Shown here in pieces: positions 45,689-58,206 of a DNA stretch of 64,000 nucleotides; the stretch's first letter is position 1; each line of letters opens with the position of its first letter. This DNA is from Volvariella volvacea V23 (Eukaryota; Basidiomycota; Agaricomycetes; Agaricales; Pluteaceae). The translations under genes were made by a program, and so were the position numbers. The notes below the pieces were generated by a model, which was not told where the DNA came from, did not search any database, and saw only the letters and a list, made by a program, of their open reading frames with translations. The stretch covers positions 3,360,754 through 3,424,753 of the forward strand of contig KB722736.1 in assembly GCA_000349905.1 (NCBI GenBank), read 5' to 3'.

Positions 45689-46512
45689 ATTTGTATCCGT
45701 CGACGGATTTCGCTTGTTGCTCGGGTTTTGCATTTTGTTCAACGGACGGGGTATCAGGGCCTGCCCTGAGAGTATGTGTGCAGGGTCATTTGCAATTGGA
45801 GTTTACCGATCATATTTAAACGAGAACCACCCCTATTGATAGGGCTAATGCGTGTGCTTGTGCACTAGCTGTGCTTTTGTTTGAATCTCTAGTAACTGAT
45901 GAGCTCCTAGACGTACTACCTGCCAATAAACTGGAGTTGAGAAAATAGCTGAACGAGCCTGGATGGGTATCCTCGTAATGTCTATCCTCAAATTGCATAT
46001 TTACAGGCATTTAGTGAGAGGCTGCCCTGCAGTATTAAATGCATTCAGGGGGATGTTTTATGGTACTGGGGTAATTCGAGGGAGGGTTATTCATTGCATT
46101 CGACCCAGACACCTCCTGTAAGCCCCTAGCCCAAGCCAACCACATCGCAGGGTAAGTGCATGGCGTTCGCAAGCTTATTGTCGGTCTTGCTCTGCAAATG
46201 GGTTCCTTCTGGGCATGCTTCATTAAAGAAGGTAGTTATATTTAATAAATTGACGGCTGTCACGTTGCAGCTGTAGTTAAGATTAAAATTAGGATTCATG
46301 GGTATTTAAACAGGCATGTCCATGGTCGGTGCCCGCATCGTCTTTTCTTCCTCTGCTACAAAGATGAGAAATACGCGCCCTCGATTACACCTCCATAAGG
46401 TGATCTTGACTTTAACATACAACGTGTATAGTATGGTTTCGGGACCGCAGCACCCGGCTGTTACCCCAGTGTGGAGGAGTATTATGATACGGACTGGATG
46501 TAAATAGGAGGC
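45689..46512. other. Upstream flank of U6 and intergenic
   Basis: Contains the U6 upstream region; a T/A-rich TTTAAATAT (minus strand) lies about 130 bases upstream of U6 and a CCGTCGACGG palindrome about 10 bases upstream. No protein gene was recognised. Confidence 0.4.
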
Positions 46513-46978
46513 TGACCATGTACAGACTATATATCGGTAGAATACAACAAATACGAGAGAGATCCTTTTACCCGAAAACCACCACCACTCTCATCCTTCC
46601 GCGGACGACAGAACCCCCTCCCAAAATCCTCCTCCACACCAGCGCTCATCCATCGGGTTAACACAGCTGCGGCAACTAATCCAACTTTAGCGGGCCTTCT
46701 CCACCTTGTTGCGATAGGGCATGCTACACCGAGGCAATTGAAGGCGTTATGTCGTTCGATTCTGTCGCTGGCGGAGGAAACACCTGTCGGTGAGCCAGCT
46801 CCGCCACAAGAACCTGAGAGGTCCCTTGAGTGAGTAGGTTCTTAGTCCCAGTCAGTCGTAGTATTCCGTTAACTTCATGTGCACTGGTCTCACCAGGGGT
46901 TTCGATGTCCGCCTCAGAGGCACCGCTCGTCTTTGCTGGGATCCAGAGGAAGGTGTTTTGCGGTTGAGAGTCACCTAA
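46513..46978 (+). pseudogene. Orphan coding-like fragment without start codon
   Basis: An open frame from 46513 to 46829, joined by a normal intron (GTGAGT donor at 46830, CACCAG acceptor ending 46896) to 46897-46978, encodes about 130 residues. Motifs include NPTLAGLLHLVAIGHATPRQ, LKALCRSILSLAEE and FDVRLRGTARLCWDPEEGV. The in-frame splice and helical, protein-like composition suggest real coding origin, but there is no AUG and a TGA blocks the frame upstream. It may be the 3' end of a decayed gene or have an unseen 5' exon. No family was recognised. Confidence 0.35.
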
Positions 46979-47308
46979 TGCATTGTCCCGACCATTCGGG
47001 GCGAGGGCTTATCAAACTTGATTTCTCTCCGAGCTATGTTCCGTTCCTTTGATACGGAATTATATTGTTATGCATTGGCTATGGTGCCCGCCGTTCACAA
47101 AGCCGATTTGTTCGTCTGATATGATCTCGACTAACCGAGCACGGCGAACAAACTTGTATTCAATGTATTGTGGCACAGGTTCGTCAGGATTTGAGCTAGT
47201 TGCCAGCCGAGTTTCATGCTAGACCTTTCCGTTAATGGCCATACATGATCGCACGTATAAAGGACACAACTGGCTCCAAAGGACCTCCTCGTCCTTTTTT
47301 TTCTAGTC

Positions 47309-47954
47309 ATGGGGAAGCGAAAGGCGACAGAAGAAGCCTCCACCTCCGCCACGAAGAAAGCTCGTACGGACTTGACCTCGGCGACAGCTGCAGTCGAAGT
47401 TATTCTCTCCTCTCCGACGCAGTTTAGCATGCCTACATTTGAACGTGAGACGCGTCAATTACATGTGGAACTCGCGTCATATGCTCGTCACCTCGAGGCT
47501 GAGGTGGCGAATCATAAGCCAAAACAAAAGTTGGAGGAGGAGTTGAACGAGGCTGCAAATAAAATTCGAAGTGCTGCTCATGCTGGAATTCAGAAGTTGA
47601 TGACGGTAAGCAAATCGACGGCATATGCCCAGTGGTCTTTTTCTTCTGTGGTGTCATGTCTGACCGTGTGCACAGTGGAAACCCTCATGCAAAACTGGAG
47701 GGGCAAAGTGGACGTACGATGGCGTATGCGCTGACCCTCATGTCTTTGCTAAGCTCTTGAAGCTAAGTGAGCCGCCTACTTTCAAGATGAAGAAGTACAC
47801 TTCGGATGAGTTTGAGAAGATATTTGGACGATTGGTTGGGCATGCTCGGTGAGTGAAGAGGTGTCAATCACTGTATACCGACCTACTCCTTTTGTTAATT
47901 TTATGAAATTGGATTTCATTCTATAACATTAGCACAGATCTACGGACAGCATGA
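47309..47954 (+). CDS. Small orphan protein with basic N-terminus
   Basis: Family not recognised. The ATG 47309 starts MGKRKATEEASTSATKKART, a strongly basic, probably nuclear-targeting stretch. Helical PTFERETRQLHVELASYARH and LEEELNEAANKIRSAAHAG follow. Exon 1 ends at 47605; exon 2 begins at 47676 with WKPSCKTGGAKWTYDGVC, then ADPHVFAKLLKLSEPPTF and DEFEKIFGRLVGHAR. A third small exon after a GTGAGT...TTAG intron gives a stop at 47954; without that splice the stop is at 47850. Length is about 165 residues. It may be lineage-specific; whether it relates to the fragment just upstream is unclear. Confidence 0.55.
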
Positions 47955-48425
47955 AACCAGGTAATAGAGTCTAGTTAAAGGCACAAAGACGACGCAAATC
48001 CCAATTACTAGGTCCGGAGAAGGGTGAAGGGAGGTCAAAGATCAAAGGGGGGGAAAGGGCTCATTAAGTGCATCAGAATAGGGAACGGGTTGTACTACAT
48101 ATAGCATCGCAGAACATTTTACTCCAGCCCATCCATACACCATGTCGTGAAGAGGGAAGGTCATTAAGGACTCAGGCACAGGAAAAGGTAGACAGCAGTC
48201 ATTGACTGGCTAACGCCAGGAAACGTTCAGCACTGTTGTGCATAACAAAGATGTGCGGTGTATATATTTTGGGGGGTGTAGACGACAAACAGGAAAAGTG
48301 GAAAGAGGGAAGTCGACTAGTGGTTCGGTGACAACAAAGGAGTGAAGTATTAATAGAAAATTTTGGGGGCGGGGGAATTGGCAGAAAGGTAACAATAACA
48401 CACGACAACCATGATGGGAGGGAGT
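47955..48425. other. Convergent intergenic / 3' UTRs
   Basis: 3' flanks of the orphan gene and of the Psy2 gene. Nothing else was seen. Confidence 0.45.
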
Positions 48426-51400
48426 CTATCCTGTATCGCCATCCTTCACACTTGGTTCTGATGAGTCGGCAGGAGTCGAACAGGGTGTTGTCATCTCTTC
48501 TGTCATTGAGTCTGGGCTCTCCTCCACTTTCGGCGTCGTCGAGGTCAGGCCACTATTGTTGGCCTGTTTCGGCTGTTGCGTTGAAGGAAATCCCTTGATT
48601 CCAAGACTGGAGCCAAACTTGACCTTGAACTTCGGTGCATCATCTCCGTTTTTCGTAGTTCGGCTAGTCAGGCTTCCATTGCTACTGCCACTACTAGTTC
48701 CAGCAACAGGAGCAGGGTTCTTTTGGGGGCTGACATGATCTGACTTTTTCACCTTTGTCAATCGTGCCATAAGTTCGTCATCCTCATCCTCATCGTCCCT
48801 TCTACGCTTCTCACTCGGCCGCATAGGTCCTATCGATTCCATTGAGGCCATCATTCCAGGACCAGGTGTTGAGGGTCTGCCAGTCATCTCAACTTCGCCG
48901 TTCGTCATGCCAGCGTTCTTCGCTCTGACTAGCGACTCGAGGAGAAGATCTTCTTCATCTTCTTCCTCTTCAGATACTGCCATAGACGTCGGATCATTCG
49001 ATCCCGGAGAATTCCCATCGGTTGCCTTGAGTGCTTGTCGGTGGGCAAGCTTCGGACTTGAGGATGGTATTTCAGGTGATGGTGACCCGGGCGGAGGGGT
49101 TGGAGCCGACGCCGCTGGTGACGTTGGAGGTATTGAACTAGATGGCGCTGGCTGTGGTCCAATTTCTTCGTCTTCGTCCTCACCATAATCTAGCAATGAG
49201 CTTAATGGAGGTTGCGGTTTGAGTGATGAACGTAAAGGTTTTGATGGTGAAACCGACGCAGAGGTAGAACCCCTTCTCTGTTTGATTTTGCTGTTTGCGA
49301 ATGATAGAGGTGTGCGTATTGGAACCCATGTGGTAGATGTCTGGCTGATAGATGGAATGTTGGTATCGTCGTCGTCGTCAGTGTTGAAATAGTCCTCCTC
49401 TTCTGCATCGAGAGCGCGGCTTGAATCTGGCCAACCACGTTTTTCCGGTGTCCTACAGAAATGCGAAAAGGAGAAACACCATTAATATCAGGCATAGGAC
49501 CCCGGAATGGATTAATTAAACATTGCAATAAGCCAACGGCGGTGGAGGGAAAATGGACAGAATGACGGAACAATGGGGAACAGACTGAAGGCCGAGGTAA
49601 CGACAATTGCTGAATAGTCACGCACTGTTCTGGTTTGCCCTCGTCCATTGGAGGGGGAGCGATATTCATCTCATAACGGCTGATGAAAAGTTTGAATCTT
49701 TCGCCACCTAGTGGCGTTTCTGCAAGCTTTCTGATATCTTCTTCATGTTTGGTCATGCAGAACTTGATCAGGTCTTTCATGTTCTCCTGCATGGCAGTCA
49801 TGTCAATTTACGATCCACGACGTACAGGAAATATAAAAGATAAGAAAAGTGGTCTCCACAAGGTCACGGAGGTGCCAACTAAGATGTCCATCGAAGAATG
49901 CGTAAATGCGAACAAAAGCTTACCTTGCGCATAGACTCAAAGTACTCCTGACACGAACAACTCAAGAGATTATCCCTCCTGGATTCGGCAAGGGTAAGAT
50001 CTAGTATTGGCTTCAGGACGTCATTCTTCATGATCTGCATGTGCAAGTTGGCATTATTCAACTTGAGAACCAAACGAAAGATTCTGAATGAAGCTATAGC
50101 GAATGGAAAGTTTATTTGGTGGATCAACAAATGGGATCAGATCAGGCATGTTTTGCGGAATCAAACCTAGGACTCACCATGGCGAAGGTGCTTATCTTTC
50201 GCTTTCAATAACGCTGCTATTCGGACCATGACATTTGTTGACATGATAAAGAAGTGACTCCGAAAGTGGTGCTGTTGAATGAAATTATACAGGAGATCGC
50301 AGCAATATACGTAGCGATTTGTCTGCTCTCTTGTCAAGGAGAATACAGGCTCTGCTCATTCCACATTATGGATGACGCAGTTATTGTCACACAATTTCCC
50401 GTCACCCAAAGCACCACGCGAGTGAACATGAGATCGAGATTTGATCGCGTTTTTTGAGTTTGTGCATGTCGAAATATGGACAGGAACCGGGGGAGGTGGC
50501 AGTGATGACATCAACGACAGAACGATAATACCGGCCTGATCAAACCGTAAGGAGTCACACTTACCAGTGACATGCCGCCATTCGGGTAGATCCATGAACG
50601 GCTTGAACAAAGCATGAATGCATTGTTTATAGAAATAATCCATAAACCGCTCGGTGCCAGGGTCGTCTTTTCTTCCTATCGTTTTCGGAATAAGAGACTA
50701 GATGAAGAAACCAGTGGTCAATAAAGAAATCGCACAACTCGAACGATCGCACCAACCAAAATCAGTCGATGCAAAGGAAAGGATCACGTACATGATTAGC
50801 TTCAGAAGGACCTGCACCCGCACCAGTCGCGTCGGGTGTAGGTAGATCTAACCAGACCTTTAAGGCATCCCCAACCTGAGTCTGAACGGACAGGTCCATG
50901 CTGTGAGCCATCATCCTGCATGCCATTTCCAAAATGGTCTCTGCCTTATCAGCTCCTTTCTTCCCTGCCTCCCTCTCTCTCTCGATAGCCATAACCTGCT
51001 TCAGTACATGTCCTCTGACACCGTTCAGGTCGTGATCGAGTAGTGCTGAGAGTATCTCTCCTGCTGCTGCAATTAAGGGCTTATTGATATCTTCCTTTTC
51101 GGGTAGATTCATTGCCCATTGCACGGCAAAGAGAATCCCCCTGTCAACGAGGGTACGGAAAAGTGCCATTCGAGCAGGTAGCTGAACATTCTTTCCCATG
51201 GCACAAAGTTGTTGGATAAGGATAGTAACCTCTCGTCGTCTGTTGATCTCCTCTTCCGAAAGATCCTCCGGTGGAGCAAGGGCATAAGTTTGTTTCCGTG
51301 GCGGTGAATTGTCAGTATGAGAAGCGAGACTACCATTCAATTTGGGACTCGACGGGGGTTGGGGAGAATCTACATCCATCGCTGAGGGATCGTCAGATTT

Positions 51401-53467
51401 TGTCACGTTATCGCCTGCACCATTCAAACTAATGACCATAGGTTGCTGAGCTGGATTACGTTGCTGAGGAATTGGGCGCTTGCCACCATTGAGAACTTCT
51501 TCATCAACGAATAGCTTTACAATTTCACGAAGGAAGCTTGGTTCTTGCTGTACGTGATTGATGATGTCAATTTGATTGAAAATGATGCAGGAGTTAAGGA
51601 CGTTGAAGGTGGAGTCATCGAGGGTGCGTGCAAGGATGACGTCTTTGAGGAATTGTAAGCGGTAAGTGTGGTGTATCTTGCGTCGGATATTCAAATCATT
51701 TATGGGGATGGGCTGGTGAAACGTGGAGGCATTCTCGAGGAATTCCCGGTAGTTAGCTTTGTGGTTAGGAAACTCCGGATCATCTGCGAAATAGTTAACG
51801 ATAAAAGTATGAAGGCACGATCTGTGACATACATTCTAATATTCCGGCTACCCCAACGAATAGATCGTCTTCTACGATGTGCTCGTATAAGTTATGGTCA
51901 TTCAACATCACTATTCGCAAGTAAGTTAGCTATAACAGCATATACGGGTTCACTCAACGCAATACGCACAAATAGTTTGCATGAGACTACATATTGCATG
52001 AAGGTTTTCGAGGCTTTCAAGATCTTCTGCATTACGCATTACCTCAATTAGGGATTTGACATATTCCTAACAATAGATAGTGAAGGATGTGAAAGGTTGA
52101 GCGAATCAGCTGCGGTTCAGTCACAACACATTAACCGGGAAAAACATGTGTATTAAAGCTGACAGGAGATAAATGCAACATGACGATCCAAATGTACCAC
52201 AATGGCTGTTGTGAGTTGGAAGGTCACAGATACTCACCTCGTGTTGAATGTATTCACATATCCGTTCCTTCAGTGTTTGTGTCCTCGCTATGGTCTTGAT
52301 GGCTCGCTCTATGTCACTTATTATTCCAAATTGCGGTTGCGGCAAATGTCCGGAACGTATTATATTTGCAATTGTGACTGAAGTCGTTTCCGAACCGAGG
52401 ACGGGGGATGAAGCGAGTCCCGACTCATCTGAAACGAAATCAGGAACTACTGATGAATGACTGCGGGGTGATGGTGTACCTGTGGTATTCATGTGTCGCT
52501 GTACTTCGCTAATAAAATTCCAAACTTCTGCGCAACCCTCCGGGTCCTGAAAACTTAGAGCATAATCCACGCCATCTGGTTCAGTCCATACGATAAGGGT
52601 GTCTGAAAGCATTATCCGTAAGTCAGGGTGGAAGGCTCAAAGGAAAACATAGCAAATAGCAATGGAGATCTTATGTAGGTGACATATACATGCAGAGGGA
52701 CGAGAAATACAACCAGCATAGATTTTACTCACCCTGCTGCCGTTGATACACGTCACTGGATCGAATAGTGGTAGATAGGATGACCTCATTGTAATCCCTC
52801 TCCGCTCGTGCGATTAGCAGTGCGTCACCCGTGTCCGCGTCAAACTGACCAAAGCAGAAAGCTGTGCCTTGGTCTACCCATCGAGAACCAACTAATTCGT
52901 ACACCTGGAACTCAGTTAGCACCACTGCTCGAAGAATGACAACGACAGGCGAAACGCAGTGTTATTGTTGAAACCTAAGGAGAAATGACGGGAACCACGA
53001 CGGATACTGAAAATACTAACCTTGACGCGCTTCAATTCATGATTGTCATGATCACTGTCCCACTCATGTACCTCCTCCACCTGCCCCCCTGTTGTGGACG
53101 CGTCCGGTATGTGCTCTACCAGTTCTATCTGCGGGTTCACCTGCTCCAGCATAACCTCTCCGTCCGTCCGAGCCAAATCCATGGAGTCCTGTTGCTGTGT
53201 GTGCTCACTGTCCGAATGCCCTTGTCCGCCCTTGTCTTCCCATGTGACTGTCGTGTGATCTGTATCAGTCGAGCCTAGGTGGAGCTCGGATGCCTGTTGA
53301 AGTGTGCTCTGCGAATCATCGGAAGCGCTTGAGGATGCTTGCTGGACAATGCTCGAACCGGTGGAGCCAGCACCAGTGAATTGGGCGGTGAGAGAATCAA
53401 GAGAAGCCGAGACGTTGGATTGAAGGATCGACTGGGGTTGTGCTCCTTTGCTGGAAGCGTTGCTCAT
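48426..53467 (-). CDS. PSY2: Protein phosphatase 4 regulatory subunit 3 (Psy2/SMEK)
   Basis: Regulatory subunit that targets PP4 catalytic subunit to DNA-damage and other substrates. From ATG 53467 (MSNASSKGAQPQ) an acidic disordered N-terminus of about 135 residues leads to the PH-like EVH1 domain: RVKVYELVGSRWVDQGTAFC, FDADTGDALLIARAERDYNE, LIVWTEPDGVDYALSFQDPEG and CAEVWNFISEVQRHM. The SMK-1/armadillo region follows (FADDPEFPNHKANYREFLEN, LNIRRKIHHTYRLQFLKDVI, TFNVLNSCIIFNQIDIINHV). The C-terminal third is helical, then acidic and Ser/Pro-rich, ending KDGDTG at 48426. Over ten introns are needed. The N-terminal extension before the EVH1 domain is longer than in yeast Psy2. A longer start at 53620 is possible but weak. 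Confidence 0.93.
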
Positions 53468-53719
53468 AACCAGAGACTGGTTATTGATGGGGAGTACAAA
53501 TGTAAGAATGGTGGGCCGGGGAGGAGTTTTTGGGATGAGCGGACGGACAGAGTGGGTCGTGGGTAACCACAAACCAACCAAATTACCCGGCCCGCCACTT
53601 TCACACAAAATTCTCGTCATTTTGTCCCTGTTTTCTGACTAATTTCCTTTTTCTCACTCAATTTTCTTCCGCTAATATCAACTTCCGTTCTTATTTTCTT
53701 CTCCACCACTCCCTCCTCC
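53468..53719. promoter_or_regulatory. Divergent promoter of PSY2 and TOM20
   Basis: About 250 bases between opposite starts. The TOM20 side is pyrimidine-rich (TTTTCTTC, CCACTCCCTCCTCC) just before its ATG. Confidence 0.4.
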
Positions 53720-54517
53720 ATGTCCAACCGGGAGACCAGCTTCTGGGCTATTGCCGGCGCCACCTTGGCTGGTGGTCTGCTCGCCTATGCCGTTTACTTC
53801 GATTACAAGCGTCGCAACGACGCCGAGTTTCGCAAAAAACTACGTACGCCCGAGCCCACCGATTTCTCTGTCCGTCGACTGACACCTTTTGCCATATTGC
53901 AGGCAAAGAAAAGAAACGCGCACAGAACCTAGCCTCTTCCAAGCAGGAGGATAAATCCACTCCATCGCTCAACGTCACTCCTGCAATGCTTCGTGCTGTT
54001 CTGGAGGAGATCAAACCTGAGCCCTATCCCAAAACACCAGCAGAGAGAGAGCAGTACTTTATGGCTGAAGTCAGCGCTGGTGAACAGCTGTCGCTGCAAG
54101 GTTCGCATTTGCATCTCATCCGCTAGCAAAATCTATCAACCTTACACGTCCGTTGGCTTAGGCCCTGCTCACTATCTTACTGCCGCGAAACACTTCTTCA
54201 AGGCGCTTCGTGTCTACCCCTCACCCGTGGAGTTGATTGTCATCTACCAAAAGACAATTCCAGAGCCGGTGTTCAAGGTATGTTCTCGCTCTCATCTAGT
54301 AATACCTCGTGCTGAGCCTCTCTGCTAGATTGTCATGGACTTGACGAATTTGGATGTAAGTGACGTCGCTGGATCGGAACCCCAGGCAGAAAATCCCACC
54401 CCCGAGGATGATCATGAGGATGAGACGAGTCCTGTGAGAACTGGCCCTCCCTCCGAAACTTCCTCGCAAGAATGGGACAGGCTCACAGATTCGGGGATAC
54501 AATCCCCTTCCTCATGA
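53720..54517 (+). CDS. TOM20: Mitochondrial import receptor Tom20
   Basis: Outer-membrane receptor of the TOM complex that binds presequences. Four exons (exon 1 53720-53843, exon 2 from 53903) give about 180 residues. The N-terminus is the signal anchor SFWAIAGATLAGGLLAYAVY followed by the basic FDYKRRNDAEFRKKLRKEKK. After a short linker comes the receptor fold: YFMAEVSAGEQLSLQGPAHY, AAKHFFKALRVYPSPVELI and IYQKTIPEPVFKIVMDL, the tetratricopeptide-like groove of the family. The tail is acidic (EDDHEDETSP). Length and order match fungal Tom20. Confidence 0.95.
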
Positions 54518-54771
54518 ACAATGTGCTATTGTTGCTTTCCGCTATAATCAATCTATCTACTGCCATGTTAGAAGGGGGGGTCATGTATTCATTTTGTGTG
54601 CGCTCCCCTCCCACTGCCTTCATTTTTCTCGTCATCATCACCTATAATCTGCAACTGTATAATCTAATAAACTTTTGCTTTCCCCACCTCTTTCGTTCAT
54701 TGTTTGGATAGGTCGCAGACCGTGTCGAAGGTGAGCCAAAAGACCCTTGAACATAATTCGACGAAACTGAG

Positions 54772-56432
54772 ATGTTGCGAACAATCGCGCGTTCAGGATA
54801 CTTCAACCACTTCCCACCGGCGTCAACTAACGTGATCATCGAAGGTCGGGATGACCCCGCGACCAGGAATTTGGCACTCACTAAGGATGTTAAAACGGGT
54901 GATGTCATTTACAAGGTTTCTATTTCTGTCGTGGCGTTCTTTGTCGAGTCTTAATGCCTTTGCTTGCAGGAATTCCCGATCGTTGCAACACTGGACTCGG
55001 ACATTCAAGCTGCTGGAACGCACTGTACCCACTGCTTCCGCGTTCTCCAATCAGAGCACACTCTCGAACCAGAAGGCGGTAACCCGCTGCCATCTCGTTA
55101 CTGCTCGGCAAAGTGCCAGACTGCCAATCAGTCCCAGTCGCACTCTCTCCTCTTTACCCTTGAATCGCCATTACCACCAAGCATCAGACCCCCCGATCTC
55201 CCTGATGGCTTCACCGAGCCCCGTAAAGAAGCTCAAGCCAAATATCTTGCCTACCTTAAGAAATATAAAGACCAGAACACGCCTCTTCTCCTCGCCCGCT
55301 TCATAGCTAGACAGATCAACATTGAAACGGCCAAACTTTCTCAAAGTGGACAGGCTCTTTCTGGCGAGGCTACCACAAAGGCTGGATACGAGAATGGAGA
55401 CTTCACAGATGCCGTGGAAGGATCTTACGGTTTGGCAGACCATTTGGAGAGGTTGATGTATAAGCAGACTCCTCCACCCGAAGGAGAGTTGGAATTGGTG
55501 AAGAACTTGATGGCTACTGCTTTGCCTGGACTTGAGGCATTTATCACGGATGAGAGGTTTGCAACCATGCGAGCCCAAGTTGCATATAATGCCTTCGGTG
55601 TTTGCTTCGATTCAGGCCGTGACGGCAGGGTGAGTCGTCGACTTGCTTGTCGGTAAATCTCAGGCCAATACTCACCTGCAATTGCTATTTCTCTTAGCCC
55701 GACTATAGTGCCCGCCCAGAAGATGTAGAGAAAACACGCACACCACACGGCACTTCCCGTCAAATCGGAAGCGCATTCTACACTCTGTCTTCCTATCTCA
55801 AGCACTCCTGCTCGCCTACCGCTCGCCCTGTATTCGCTGAAGGTACAACCGAACTTCAGATCGTGGCCAATCGGGATATGAAGGCGGGCGAAGAAGTTAC
55901 GATCGCTTGGGTGGATGTGAACCAACTGCCTAGTGAAGGCATTGCTGAGTGCAGGAGGAGAAGGAGATATGAGCTGGTTAGAGGCTGGAAGCTAGCCTGT
56001 GAATGTGACAGGTGTGAGGAGGAAGCTAAGGCTGTGGAAGACACGAAGCCAGTCCTCACGAATGCTCCTGCCGCAAGTGCTTTGAATGGATCAGTAGAGC
56101 CTACGACTTCTGATGTGGTTGATAGCCCCGCCAGCGAGACAAAGGAGCCAGTACCCCAGGAGAACGGACAAGCTGAGCACGAGCAGAAGGTGGAAGAACC
56201 TGCAGCCCAGCCCCTTGCTAGCAATCCAGTTTCTGTTGATGCTGTGGAGGTCACCGCCGCAGAGGTCGCCTCAGAAGGAAAGTCGGAAGACATCCCAGAG
56301 AAGGAAACTGTTGCATCGCCTGAAGATGTGAAGACTTCCACAGAGACCGCTGTAGTGGAACCACAGGCTGAGGCCGAGGTAATCGTCGAGGTTAACCACT
56401 CAGATGCGGAGCCCACCCCAGCTCAACAATAA
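54772..56432 (+). CDS. SET-domain protein with MYND-like zinc insert
   Basis: SMYD/Set5-class protein, usually lysine methyltransferases. Three exons (54772 to about 54915, about 54971 to 55629, about 55699 to 56432). Visible order: an N-terminal SET part (RNLALTKDVKTGDVIYKEFP), then a zinc insert with Cys pairs CTHC and RYCSAKC and a late His (residues 70-115). A helical insert follows, then the SET core YLKHSCSPTARPVFAEG, KAGEEVTIAWVD, and the post-SET CECDRCEEE. The C-terminal 130 residues are acidic, Glu/Pro/Ala-rich and disordered. The usual NHSCxPN reads KHSCSPT, and the usual aromatic Tyr after EELTI reads Trp. It lies 250 bases downstream of TOM20 on the same strand. Confidence 0.85.
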
Positions 56433-58206
56433 ATAACTTCGGAAAATCTGAAAGTTGCCCGCGTCCGTTCTCTTCGCATCGCGTTGACTCGATATGCATA
56501 GACACTACTTACAATTCCCGTCTCCGCACCTTAATGACTGTTTAAGTGACCGTTTCTGACCCAAGTGTCGAGCTGGTGTCGCGAAAGTACTGTACATAAT
56601 TTTTATTAGAACTACACAGGAGGATGTAAACTTTATAGCTGTGTCCGACTTGTTGGTTTAGTGGTCCTGGCATGCTATAGATCCCCATTCACACTTACAG
56701 TGCTCCATCGAGCTTCCAATCATACCTTTTAAGCGTTCAAGAGCAATCAGGAGACTCAAGAACGCTAGCAACTCCCTCCCAAGCACCCAGCAGCATTTTT
56801 CCCTTGTAACTTGTCGCACAGAAGATTTACCAGACGAACATGAAGATTTTTATTTTATTTTTCTCGACTTACTAACAGGTACAGCTTGTCAAATAATTGG
56901 TTCGGTTTGTGATGGATTAGAGAGAGATCACATATGTACAAGTAAAGTAAGGCAAGTAATGCAACAAGCAAACGAAACGAAAAAGGGATAAAAATGAGAC
57001 ATCGAGTCAGATGAACAGGGAGGGGGAGAGGGAACGAACAAACTTTGGAAGGGGTGAGGGTAGGAAGAAACATAAGCATATGATACGACAATGTTAAAAC
57101 GTTCATTTCAAGAGGTATATGTCGATGTTGGGTGGTTTGATACAACACGAAACACGAGCAAGTGTCTGTCAAGACCATGGCATGATGGCAATGAAGATGA
57201 TGGGATGGGTGTGAATGGGTGATTTGTGATGATGATGATAGTCGTCGTCGTTGTTGTGGTAGTGAATTCGAATCGAATCGGGTGATGATAGAGATGATTG
57301 TGGGTGCTGAGAGTACTGATGCAGTGGGTTGTGAACATGCAGGTGTGTGTGAGTAATGATGCATGGATCTTGGATGGACAAGATGCTGATGCTTGGTAGT
57401 TGAGCGTGATGGATGATCTGGAGATGGGTGGTATCTTTGGGTGGTTTGGGATGCATTGAGACAAGGAAGACGAGGGGGTAAAGCGTGGAGAATGGAGGGG
57501 ACGGAGGGTAGATAAAGGGGATTGACAAAGGACTAGCAAAGAAGCAAGAAATTAGTCGACAAGAAGATTGGGTGGCAATGGTAATGAAGTATTTTTTAGC
57601 TAATAACACACGCAACAGGAAAATGAAAACATGAGTGGAGGTAAAGGGGCGGGAACGCTTCGAACAAGGGATCAAGAGGTAGAAAAGTAGATAGCATTAG
57701 AGGGGATGTGAAAGAATACAGATCCGTAATGTAGACATAGAATGATAAAACAGCACGAATACAAAAAATAACCAAGAAATAGGGAAAGCACGAAGAGGAA
57801 TGAATATGCAAGCGCGGCGATAAGGAGCATAGCGAGGTGCGAGGCCCGAGGTTCGACCCTCTTGAAAGCGATATGAATGCGCCGCCGCCAAATGCCTCCG
57901 ACCATACAATACAAGACCATGACACAGTTTGCACGAAAACACTCCTGTAGGAAAGAATAAAATAAGGAGGCCCTCAATACCCAATGTCCAAAGGGAAGAG
58001 CAGCACCAAAAATACAACCACAGCCATTATAGAAAAGGAAAGGTACGGGGGGACGGGAACGATAAGATCCACCAGGGGTTTCGGAACTTGCAACAACCAC
58101 ACCTTCAATAACATATATCCTACACGCACCTCTTCTCTTCTCTTCGCTCTCTTTCTTCTCTTCCGCGATCAAGGAGCAGTTGTCACTGTCCATGAAGCAC
58201 CAACGA
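56433..58206. other. Long non-coding interval, probably 3' UTRs
   Basis: Convergent region between the SET gene and the Cys-rich N-terminus gene. Long minus-strand frames (for example 57169-57675 and 57672-58193) are Ser/Thr/Ile/His-rich, composed of pyrimidine-rich simple sequence, and look like chance frames in a long 3' UTR. No motif was recognised. Confidence 0.45.

Noticed and set aside
57840..57875. GAGGTTCGACCCTC, tRNA T-arm-like
   Set aside because: No matching acceptor, D or anticodon arms around it.
57169..58193. Two long minus-strand frames with hydrophobic stretches
   Set aside because: Pyrimidine-rich simple sequence downstream of a gene stop, no splice context or family pattern; most likely 3' UTR.
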